A stretch of 8,287 nucleotides of DNA, from positions 1-8,287 of the forward strand of contig CALBSY010000353.1 in NCBI GenBank assembly GCA_937967725.1. Reading direction: 5' to 3'. Positions 1-5,902 of the stretch are shown here, one piece after another. Source of the stretch: an uncultured Alphaproteobacteria bacterium. Its GTDB lineage: Bacteria > Pseudomonadota > Alphaproteobacteria > Caulobacterales > Aquidulcibacteraceae. The translations under genes and the position numbers were made by a program. Under the pieces are notes generated by a model. The model made no database searches and was not told the DNA's origin. It saw only the letters and a list, made by a program, of their open reading frames with translations. The first letter of the stretch is position 1. Each line of letters opens with the position of its first letter.

Positions 1-38
1 TCGGTGGGGGTGTCGAGCCAGGGTAGCGTGTGCTTCAG
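1..38 (-). pseudogene. sdhA: SdhA C-terminal coding sequence beyond an in-frame TAG (partial, runs off window)
   Basis: Immediately after the TAG at 41-39, the same minus-strand frame reads L-K-H-T-L-P-W-L-D-T-P-T up to the window edge. This is the expected SdhA sequence after the family's RDDENW-type motif (alphaproteobacterial and mitochondrial SdhA have forms such as DENW-x-KHTL). The TAG therefore interrupts a gene that otherwise continues. From the usual family length of about 590-600 residues I infer that roughly 40 residues are cut off, with 12 visible here and the rest outside the window. Whether the stop is real cannot be decided from this sequence. Confidence 0.8.
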
Positions 39-1703
39 CTAGTTTTCGTTGTCGCGTTCGGGGAAATCCTCGCGCGCGTGCGCGCCGCGCGACTCAGTGC
101 GGTTGAGCCCGCCATTCACGGTGACGACGGCCTGCGCGATCAGATTGTCGAACTCCAGCGTCTCGACCAGATCGCTGTTCCAGATCATGGAGCGATCGGT
201 GACGCGGATGTCAGGCGCCTCGCTCCAAATCGCGGCCATTCGGTCGACGCCTTCCTGCAGCGTCTCTCCGGTACGATATACGGCGCAGGTTTCCTGCATC
301 GCCACTTGCATCTTCTCGCGCAGCTTGGCGGTGGGCGACGCGCCGTTGGCGTTGCGGAATCTGTCCAACCGCGCCAGATGCGCTTCGCCCGCATCCGCCG
401 GCAACGATGGCTGCGAGGCGTTGGCCTCCAGCTTCTTGCCGCAACGATCGCCGACAGCGCGCCCGAACACGACCAGATCGATCAGCGAGTTCGAGCCCAA
501 GCGATTGGCGCCGTGCACTGATACGCAGGCCGCTTCGCCGACCGCCATCAAGCCAGGCACAACCGAATCCGGATCGCCGTCGATCTTGGTCAGCACTTCG
601 CCGTGATAATTCGTGGGAATGCCGCCCATATTATAGTGAACCGTCGGCAGCACGGGGATCGGCTGGCGCGTGACGTCGACGCCCGCGAAAATTCTCGCAC
701 TCTCGGAAATGCCCGGCAGGCGCTGGTGCAGTATCTTTGGATCGAGGTGATCGAGATGAAGATAGATGTGGTCGTTCTTGGGCCCGACGCCACGGCCCTC
801 GCGAATCTCGATCGTCATCGCGCGCGAAACCATATCGCGCGGCGCCAGATCCTTCACGGTCGGCGCGTAGCGCTCCATGAAGCGTTCGCCGTTTGAGTTG
901 GTGAGATAACCGCCCTCACCGCGCGCGCCCTCGGTGATGAGACAGCCCGCGCCGTAAATGCCAGTCGGATGGAATTGCACGAATTCCATGTCCTGCAGCG
1001 GCAGCCCAGCGCGCAGCACCATGGCGTTGCCGTCGCCGGTGCAGGTGTGGGCGCTGGTGCAGGAAAAATAGGCGCGGCCATAACCGCCGGTAGCGAGCAC
1101 AACGGTTTGCGCGCGGAAGCGGTGCAGCGTACCATCTTCGAGTTTCCACGCCGTCACGCCGCGACAGGCGCCGTCTTCGTCCATGATCAGGTCGAGCGCG
1201 AAGAACTCGATAAAAAAATCGACCGAGTGCCGCAGCGATTGGCCGTACATCGTGTGCAGCATGGCGTGGCCGGTGCGGTCGGCCGCCGCGCACGTGCGCT
1301 GCACCGGCGCTTCGCCAAAATTGCGCGTCATGCCGCCGAAGGCGCGCTGATAGATTTTGCCTTCCTCGGTGCGCGAGAACGGCACGCCCCAGTGCTCCAA
1401 CTCGTAGACGGCGGCTGGCGCGTTGCGGGTGAGGTATTCAATCGCGTCCTGGTCGCCCAGCCAGTCCGACCCCTTCACGGTGTCGAACATATGCCACTGC
1501 CACTTGTCCTCGCCCATGTTGCCGAGCGCGGCGGAGATGCCGCCTTGCGCAGCCACGGTGTGCGAGCGGGTGGGAAACACCTTGCTGACGCATGCGGTCT
1601 TCAAGCCTGCCTGGGCGCAGCCGAGCGCGGCGCGCAGACCCGAACCGCCGGCGCCGACAACCACGACGTCGAATGTGTGATCGATCCAGGTGTAGGCAGC
1701 CAA
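39..1703 (-). CDS. sdhA: Succinate dehydrogenase flavoprotein subunit SdhA, with premature in-frame stop
   Basis: This is the catalytic subunit of complex II. It oxidises succinate to fumarate with covalently bound FAD, on the cytoplasmic face of the inner membrane. Visible landmarks are the dinucleotide-binding GAGGSG near residue 17, the FAD-linking His48 in RSHT, and HPTG (His245). Further on are TEGARGEGG (Thr257, Glu258), Arg289 in PRDM, HYNMGG (His356) and ANRLGSNS (Arg401). These match active-site residues known from E. coli SdhA. The start is TTG: it lies 3 bases after the sdhD stop and a GGAG sits 8 bases upstream. The N-terminus (MAAYTWIDHTFDVVVVGAGG) fits the family. The frame ends after 554 residues at PERDNEN-TAG, where homologues have Trp, so the protein as written lacks about 40 C-terminal residues. 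sdhB probably follows beyond the window. Confidence 0.96.
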   Translation of the reverse strand: MAAYTWIDHTFDVVVVGAGGSGLRAALGCAQAGLKTACVSKVFPTRSHTVAAQGGISAALGNMGEDKWQWHMFDTVKGSDWLGDQDAIEYLTRNAPAAVYELEHWGVPFSRTEEGKIYQRAFGGMTRNFGEAPVQRTCAAADRTGHAMLHTMYGQSLRHSVDFFIEFFALDLIMDEDGACRGVTAWKLEDGTLHRFRAQTVVLATGGYGRAYFSCTSAHTCTGDGNAMVLRAGLPLQDMEFVQFHPTGIYGAGCLITEGARGEGGYLTNSNGERFMERYAPTVKDLAPRDMVSRAMTIEIREGRGVGPKNDHIYLHLDHLDPKILHQRLPGISESARIFAGVDVTRQPIPVLPTVHYNMGGIPTNYHGEVLTKIDGDPDSVVPGLMAVGEAACVSVHGANRLGSNSLIDLVVFGRAVGDRCGKKLEANASQPSLPADAGEAHLARLDRFRNANGASPTAKLREKMQVAMQETCAVYRTGETLQEGVDRMAAIWSEAPDIRVTDRSMIWNSDLVETLEFDNLIAQAVVTVNGGLNRTESRGAHAREDFPERDNEN

Positions 1704-1706
1704 GCG

Positions 1707-2099
1707 TCAGACTCCGAAATTCACGAGCAGCACAGCGAAGACGGCGCCCGCCGCCAGGACCAGCGGCGCGAACGCGTTCAGCAACAGCAGCAGCATCTTG
1801 GTGAAGGGCCGGTGGATGTAGTCCAGGATCACTTCCTGCATGCCGATCGACATGTGATAGAAGCCGACCGCGATCAGCAGGATCGCGCCCACTGCATTCA
1901 CTGGATTGGACAGGAAGTCGAGCGCCTGCACGTAGCTGGCGTCGCGAATCGACAACGCGGCGCTTACGGCAAACCATGGCGCCAGGATCGCGAGCGCAAT
2001 CGACGTGACGCGTGTGGCGATGAAATGCCCGGTGCCTGCCCCGCCTGCGCCGTGGTGGCGAACCCGGCCGAGCGGCGTGCGCATGCTTCGCTCGCTCAT
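1707..2099 (-). CDS. sdhD: Succinate dehydrogenase membrane anchor subunit SdhD
   Basis: This 130-residue integral membrane protein, together with SdhC, anchors SdhAB, carries heme b and forms the ubiquinone site. I chose the ATG giving MSERSMRTPLGRV because GGAGG lies 6 bases upstream. The further-upstream start, MGVAYVRR, would overlap sdhC and has no such signal. Three hydrophobic segments fall at about residues 28-48, 65-86 and 103-126. The second ends in FYHMSIGMQEVILDYIH. His82 is at the position of the E. coli SdhD heme ligand (His71), and Asp93-Tyr94 match the quinone-site Asp82-Tyr83 pair. The gene starts 2 bases after sdhC and ends 3 bases before sdhA, so the three are surely co-transcribed. 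It appears intact. Confidence 0.95.
   Translation of the reverse strand: MSERSMRTPLGRVRHHGAGGAGTGHFIATRVTSIALAILAPWFAVSAALSIRDASYVQALDFLSNPVNAVGAILLIAVGFYHMSIGMQEVILDYIHRPFTKMLLLLLNAFAPLVLAAGAVFAVLLVNFGV
1712..1715 (-). promoter_or_regulatory. Ribosome binding site deciding the TTG start of sdhA
   Basis: The minus strand reads GGAG, then eight bases, then TTG. No ATG or GTG at a comparable distance gives an SdhA-like N-terminus, and the sdhD stop codon lies between this site and the start. This supports TTG as the real initiation codon and suggests translational coupling with sdhD. Confidence 0.6.
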
Positions 2100-2101
2100 C
2101 G

Positions 2102-2500
2102 TCAGCCTCCGAACGTAAGCAACGCCCACAGCCCGACGGGCGCGGCGATGGCGAAGAGGATCGCGAACCAGGCGCTGGTGTCGGCGTCGCCCGGCTCAAG
2201 ACCGGCGCCGGTGTCGAACACGAGATGGCGGATGCCGTTGGCGAGGTGGTACGCGAGCCCTGCGACAATCAAGTAGAGCACGATCTGGCCAAGCGGCGAG
2301 AGGATCAGCGGCGCTAGCGGCGCGTAAGTCTCCGCCCCCGCGGCGACCGCCATCAGCCAGATCGCAAACAGCACGCCGCCGGCATAGAGTCCGATGCCGC
2401 TTAAACGATGCAGAATCGAACTCAGCATCGTTACGTGCCAGCGCCAGACCGACAGATGCGGCGATAAGGGTCTGTCTTCCGGGCGGGACGCGCCGGCCAT
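2102..2500 (-). CDS. sdhC: Succinate dehydrogenase cytochrome b556 subunit SdhC
   Basis: This 132-residue protein is the larger membrane anchor of complex II. The N-terminus has the family signature RPLSPHLSVWRW (residues 10-21), followed by SILHRLSG. In that motif Ser28 and Arg32 match the quinone-site Ser27 and Arg31 of E. coli SdhC. The segment AYHLANGIRHLVFD carries His85, the equivalent of the heme axial ligand His84. Three membrane segments lie at about residues 35-54, 68-92 and 110-130. The ATG start has GAGG 6 bases upstream. It is the first gene of the sdh block, 94 bases after mch. That gap holds a candidate promoter, so sdhCDA may be transcribed both from its own start site and by readthrough from the mch side. 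Confidence 0.96.
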   Translation of the reverse strand: MAGASRPEDRPLSPHLSVWRWHVTMLSSILHRLSGIGLYAGGVLFAIWLMAVAAGAETYAPLAPLILSPLGQIVLYLIVAGLAYHLANGIRHLVFDTGAGLEPGDADTSAWFAILFAIAAPVGLWALLTFGG

Positions 2501-2546
2501 GTTGCGCCTCTAATGACTGATATAGGTGTGGATTCTGACGCGCGCG

Positions 2547-2574
2547 AGATTAGGCCCGGCGAAGTCCAAGTCAA
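2547..2574 (-). promoter_or_regulatory. Candidate sigma70-type promoter for sdhCDA(B)
   Basis: Read on the minus strand, TTGACT (2574-2569) is followed by a 16-base spacer and TAATCT (2552-2547). The -35 box matches TTGACA at 5 of 6 positions; the -10 box is a fair match to TATAAT. It lies in the only sizeable gap of the minus-strand cluster and would place transcription start near 2540, about 40 bases before the sdhC ATG. No hairpin followed by a T-run is visible after the mch stop, so readthrough from mch is also possible. This is assigned by eye only. Confidence 0.45.
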
Positions 2575-2594
2575 CGCACGCCGATGCCGCGCCC

Positions 2595-3635
2595 TTATCG
2601 TTTTGGGATAGCGGCCCAATAATCGAAGTCGAGCACCACGTCGGGGTCGTACTCGCCGGCGTCGTTCTTCGCCGGGAAGGACGCGCACGGCTTCTTGGCG
2701 GCAAGGAGCCGCAGGCGCAAAGCGCCCGCCTGGCCAAGATCCTCCTTCGCCAGCACTTCGGACCAAGCGTAAAGCGTATCGCCCGCGAACAATGGGCCGA
2801 CGTGACGCCCGCCATTGACGCCCAACAGGTAGGCGGCGTTGGCGAGGCCATTGAAAGCAAGCGCGCGCGCAAGCGAAATGGTGACGCCGCCATAGATCAG
2901 ACGCCGACCATAGCGCGAGTTCTTTTGCGCCCGTGCGTCGAAATGCACTTTCGCGGTGTTCTGATAGAGGCGGGTCGCGAGCTGGTGCTCGGCCTCCTCC
3001 ACCGTCATGCCGTCGACGTGATCGATTTTCTCGCCGACTTCGTAGTCTGCGTAAGCGTACGGCGATCCTGCGAGCTCGAAATCGTAGTTGGAAAAATCGA
3101 GCCCAGGCGGCAGCAGGAGTTCGGAGGCGGAGAGTGCGGGAGCGGGCGTCTTCGCGGACGCATCGGCTATTGCAGACGCGGCGTCCCGCTTATTCACCAT
3201 CACCCAGCGAACATAGGAGAGCACCGGCGCGCCATCCTGGTTGAAGCCCTCGGTGCGCACGGTGACGACGCCGGTCTTGCCATTAGAATTCTGCTTGACG
3301 CCCAGCACTTCGGAAACGGCATACAGCGTATCGCCGGCATAGACCGGCGCCAGGAACTTGCCTTCGGCGTAACCGAGATTGGCCACGGCGTTCAGCGAGA
3401 TATCGGGCACGCTCTTGCCGAACACGGTGTGAAACACCAGCAGCGGATCGACCGGCGCGGATGGCAACCCGCAATCCTGCGCAAAGCTATCCGCGCTGAA
3501 GAGCGCGTAACGCGAGCCGGTCAACGCGATGTTGAGCGCCACGTCGCCCTCGGTCAGGGTTCGCGGCGTGGCATGCGCGATGCGCTGGCCGGGCGTGAAG
3601 TCTTCGAGGAAATTGCCGGGATTGGATTTGGTCAT
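2595..3635 (-). CDS. mch: Mesaconyl-CoA hydratase (double hot-dog MaoC family)
   Basis: This 346-residue protein resembles R. sphaeroides mesaconyl-CoA hydratase throughout, as I recall that sequence. The N-terminus SNPGNFLEDFTPGQ, the stretch HATPRTLTEGDVAL, VFGKSVPDISLNAVANLGY and the C-terminus DPDVVLDFDY are all typical. The enzyme reversibly hydrates mesaconyl-CoA to beta-methylmalyl-CoA in the cytoplasm, a step of the ethylmalonyl-CoA pathway. Two MaoC hot-dog units show as an internal duplication: GDTLYAVSEVL at 101-111 and GDTLYAWSEVL at 285-295, joined by an Ala/Pro-rich linker at about 151-180. The stretch YQNTAKVH (224-231) sits where hydratase-2 proteins carry their catalytic D-x-N-P-x-H type motif, with Gln in place of Asp. 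The start ATG overlaps the DCC gene's stop (ATGA). In organisms without the full pathway an orthologue could act on another enoyl-CoA. Confidence 0.9.
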   Translation of the reverse strand: MTKSNPGNFLEDFTPGQRIAHATPRTLTEGDVALNIALTGSRYALFSADSFAQDCGLPSAPVDPLLVFHTVFGKSVPDISLNAVANLGYAEGKFLAPVYAGDTLYAVSEVLGVKQNSNGKTGVVTVRTEGFNQDGAPVLSYVRWVMVNKRDAASAIADASAKTPAPALSASELLLPPGLDFSNYDFELAGSPYAYADYEVGEKIDHVDGMTVEEAEHQLATRLYQNTAKVHFDARAQKNSRYGRRLIYGGVTISLARALAFNGLANAAYLLGVNGGRHVGPLFAGDTLYAWSEVLAKEDLGQAGALRLRLLAAKKPCASFPAKNDAGEYDPDVVLDFDYWAAIPKR

Positions 3636-4081
3636 AGACGTCCAGATAGCTCATCAAAATCCGAGACGATACGTGATTTCAGCGCCGCGTCGCCAATCCA
3701 GCATGCATCGCGGCGGCCAAATATCTGATAGCGATTGCGTGCGATGCGATCGTAAAGGCAATCGCGGAATGGGCCGGGGAGCACCCGCATCAGCGGCGTG
3801 CACCCGGATCGCGGCAAAGCCTCGAGCACCGCAAGAGCGGCGTCGCCTCTAAAGTAGGCGACGCCACCGACCACGGCGAGGGTCGTTTCCGGATTGCCGG
3901 CATTGATGCCGAAACGCGCCGCAAGCGCACGCCCGTAGTTCGATTGGATGGCGACGAACTTGAAGCGTTGCGTGACGTCGCGCTCGTGCACGAAATGAGC
4001 CAGACGCGAGCATAGGACGCAATCGCCGTCGAAAACGAGCAGGTCGTCGACGTCCGGTGCAGCCACAGCGTCCCAGCGCAT
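3632..4081 (-). CDS. DCC-family (DUF393) thiol-disulfide oxidoreductase-like protein
   Basis: This small 149-residue protein has the family's diagnostic N-terminal motif: FDGDCVLCSR, with Asp20-Cys21 and Cys24 forming a D-C-x-x-C. It also has the C-terminal block RDCLYDRIARNRYQIFGRRDAC (residues 106-127, with FGRR conserved). No signal peptide or clear membrane segment is visible, so it is probably cytoplasmic. The DCC family is named for its Cys pair and is assumed to be redox-active, but its biochemical role is largely unestablished. Its stop overlaps the mch start by four bases, so the two are likely translationally coupled. It lies 52 bases after mcl2, inside a CoA-ester and TCA gene block. 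A role in protecting or maturing those enzymes would be speculation. The ATG start has only a weak ribosome binding site. Confidence 0.88.
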   Translation of the reverse strand: MRWDAVAAPDVDDLLVFDGDCVLCSRLAHFVHERDVTQRFKFVAIQSNYGRALAARFGINAGNPETTLAVVGGVAYFRGDAALAVLEALPRSGCTPLMRVLPGPFRDCLYDRIARNRYQIFGRRDACWIGDAALKSRIVSDFDELSGRL

Positions 4082-4133
4082 GGGATCAAGCTACACTCTT
4101 CGTAAAAGCGACGGGATGAGGCAAAGCGTCCGC

Positions 4134-5006
4134 CTATCGCATCGCCGCGATCGCCTCAGCCACCGCCACGACGCGCCGTGCTTCTTCCAGATGCAGCAGC
4201 TCGGTCATCCGCCCGTCGACCTTGATCACGCCCTTGCCAGCGTTTTCAGACAGCGCGAAGGCGGCAATGATTGCGCGGGCGCGGGCGACTTCTTCCTCGG
4301 CGGGCGCAAACACCGTGTTGCACGCCTCGATTTGGCTCGGATGGATCAACGTCTTGCCGTCGAAGCCGAACTCTAGGCCTTGTTTGCACTCGGTTTCAAA
4401 GCCTGCGCTGTCGGCGATATCGTTGTAGACGCCGTCGATAGCGGTTAGCCCCTCGGCGCGCGCTGCCGCCACTGTCAGCGACAACGCGGTTTGGAACGCG
4501 GCGCGGCTGGGGCCAGGGCGCGCGCGCGTTTCCTTGGCGAGGTCGTTCAGGCCGAGCACGAACGCAGCAAGCCGCGTGCCGCGCGCCGCGGCGGCGATCT
4601 CGGCCAGATTGAAGATTGCGCGCGGCGTTTCGATCATCACCCAAAGCGCCGCGTCCTTCGACAGATTGGCCGCCGACAGCGCCTCGTCCAATTCCTTAAC
4701 CTGCGCCGCGCTTTCCACTTTCGGCGCCAGCACGCCCTCCGGCGCGGCGGCGCACGCCGCGGCGATGTCCTCCCTGCCCCACGGCGTGGCGAGCGCATTG
4801 ACGCGCACGATCACTTCGCGTTTCCCGTAGCCTCTTGCCTTCACCGCCGCGGCGACCTGCGCCCGCGCTTCAGCCTTGGCTTCGGGCGCGACCGAATCTT
4901 CCAGATCCAGCAGCAGCACGTCGGCCGCCAGCGATTTGGCTTTCTCCAGCGCCTTGGCGTTGGCGCCGGGCATATAAAGACAGGATCGACGCGGACGTAC
5001 GTTCAT
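4134..5006 (-). CDS. mcl2: CitE/HpcH-family CoA-ester lyase, probably (3S)-malyl-CoA thioesterase (Mcl2-like)
   Basis: This 290-residue TIM-barrel protein belongs to the citrate-lyase-beta/malyl-CoA lyase family. Motifs in order are RRSCLYMPGANAKALEKA at the N-terminus, LDLEDSVAP (Asp34, Glu36, Asp37), VRVN (Arg68), PKVES (Glu98), IETPRA (Glu126, expected Mg ligand), GLNDLAKE (Asp155, expected Mg ligand), Asp201 in IDGVYND and IHPSQI (His232). Family members cleave or hydrolyse 3-hydroxyacyl-CoA esters such as malyl-CoA. The length and the neighbouring mch and sdh genes match R. sphaeroides Mcl2, which hydrolyses (3S)-malyl-CoA to malate. True malyl-CoA lyase (Mcl1) is longer and differs at the N-terminus, so lyase activity is less likely but not excluded. 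I chose the ATG giving MNVRPRRS; extending upstream gives low-quality sequence antisense to pdxY. The gene ends in TAG. Confidence 0.85.
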   Translation of the reverse strand: MNVRPRRSCLYMPGANAKALEKAKSLAADVLLLDLEDSVAPEAKAEARAQVAAAVKARGYGKREVIVRVNALATPWGREDIAAACAAAPEGVLAPKVESAAQVKELDEALSAANLSKDAALWVMIETPRAIFNLAEIAAAARGTRLAAFVLGLNDLAKETRARPGPSRAAFQTALSLTVAAARAEGLTAIDGVYNDIADSAGFETECKQGLEFGFDGKTLIHPSQIEACNTVFAPAEEEVARARAIIAAFALSENAGKGVIKVDGRMTELLHLEEARRVVAVAEAIAAMR

Positions 5007-5048
5007 CACTCTTGCTCGAAGCGGCGGCGCGGGCGACCATCGCGGCCC
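5007..5048. promoter_or_regulatory. Short divergent intergenic region between mcl2 and pdxY
   Basis: Only 42 bases separate the two divergent start codons, so promoter elements of one or both genes must lie inside the other's coding sequence. A TATAAA on the plus strand at 4973-4978, within the start of mcl2, could be a -10 box for pdxY, but no good -35 is seen and those bases also encode the conserved Leu-Tyr-Met of Mcl2. I could not assign a convincing promoter for mcl2. Neither start has a strong Shine-Dalgarno sequence. Confidence 0.3.
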
Positions 5049-5902
5049 ATGAGCGACGCTCTTAGCCGCGCCAAGACTGTTCTGTCGATCCAAAGCCAGG
5101 TTGCCGGCGCGCGCGTCGGCAATTCGGTCGCGGCGTTCGCGATGGAACGCCTCGGCGTGCGCGTGATGCAATTGCCCACGACGATCCTGGGCCGCCGCCC
5201 CGACCGCGGCGCGCCAGGCGGCGGCCCTATCCCGGCCGCCACGCTCGCCGCGTTGGCTGAAGGGCTGGCGGCGGATGGCTTGCTTGGCGAAATCGACGCG
5301 GTCCTCACCGGTTATCTCGGCCAGTCCGAGCAAGTCGCGGTAATCCTCGACCTGGTCGAGCGGGTGAAGACCGCGAACCCGAAGGCGGTGTTCGTGTGCG
5401 ACCCGGTGTTGGGCGATGACGGCAAACTGTTCGTCAGCGACGCCATCGCCGACGCCGTTCTCAACGGGCTGGCGCCGAACGCCGACTGGCTCACACCCAA
5501 TGCGTTCGAGCTTGGTCTGATCGCAGGACGCGCACTCGACGGCTTGGCGCCGGCGCGCGACGCGGCGCGGCGCGTGGGCAAGCCGGTGCTAGTTTCTTCG
5601 GTCCGCACCGCCACGGGGCTCGGAAACCTCTTCACCGCGCCGGGCAGCGAATGGTTCTGCGAAACGCCGCGCCTGCCGCGCGCCCCCAAAGGCGCGGGAG
5701 ACCTGCTATCGGCGCTTTATACGGCGCGGCGCGTCCGCGGCGACGCGCTGACCATCGCACTCGAAGGCGCAACCGGCGCCGTCTATGACGTCATCGTACG
5801 CTCGATCGCGGCCGAGAGCGACGATTGCTGTTGCCGGAAGCGCAAGACGTGCTCGGCGAGCCAGTCACCTGGCCGCGCGCGCGGCATCTGGAGTTGGCCT
5901 GA
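5049..5902 (+). CDS. pdxY: Pyridoxal kinase PdxY, with apparent single-base frameshift near the 3' end
   Basis: This ribokinase-fold enzyme phosphorylates pyridoxal to pyridoxal 5'-phosphate in the B6 salvage pathway. The N-terminus gives VLSIQSQVAGARVGNSVAAF, as in PdxY. It is followed by LPTTILGRRPDRGAPGGG (substrate lid region), VCDPVLGDDGK (residues 116-126) and LTPNAFELG. The anion-hole/catalytic motif is PKGAGDLL, with Asp218 as the catalytic base. The ATG frame is good to about codon 259 (AAESDD) and then turns into cysteine- and arginine-rich nonsense. The frame starting at 5825 continues LLLPEAQDVLGEPVTW and ends HLELA at TGA 5900-5902, the expected PdxY C-terminus. One base has therefore been lost near 5823-5827. 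Corrected, the protein has 284 residues, normal for PdxY. Its TGA overlaps the next ATG as TGATG. Uncorrected, the frame stays open to 6539 and gives a false 497-residue product. Confidence 0.92.

Noticed and set aside
39..41. TAG reassigned to Trp or another amino acid in this organism
   Set aside because: mcl2 (4136-4134) and the phosphatase (8047-8045) both end naturally at TAG, so TAG acts as a normal stop here. UAG-to-Trp is also not a known bacterial code.
969..2276. 435-codon plus-strand open frame antisense to sdhA, sdhD and sdhC
   Set aside because: It is antisense to three well-recognised genes and its translation is rich in Arg, His, Gln and Ala with no domain. It is typical of the shadow frame of GC-rich coding DNA.
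2531..2535. GATTC (GANTC, CcrM methylation site) downstream of the candidate sdh promoter
   Set aside because: GANTC sites are scattered through the coding regions here too (for example near 90, 355, 565, 800 and 1710), so one in the promoter region is not informative.
2526..3728. 400-codon plus-strand open frame antisense to mch
   Set aside because: It is opposite a clearly identified Mch and has no recognisable family features, so it is a shadow frame.
4082..4133. Terminator between mcl2 and the DCC gene
   Set aside because: Only a 4-base GACG/CGTC inverted match and no T-run are visible, too weak to support a terminator.
5818..5830. Programmed ribosomal frameshifting in pdxY
   Set aside because: No X-XXY-YYZ slippery heptamer or obvious downstream structure is seen, and PdxY is not known to use frameshifting. 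A sequence error or simple mutation is more likely.
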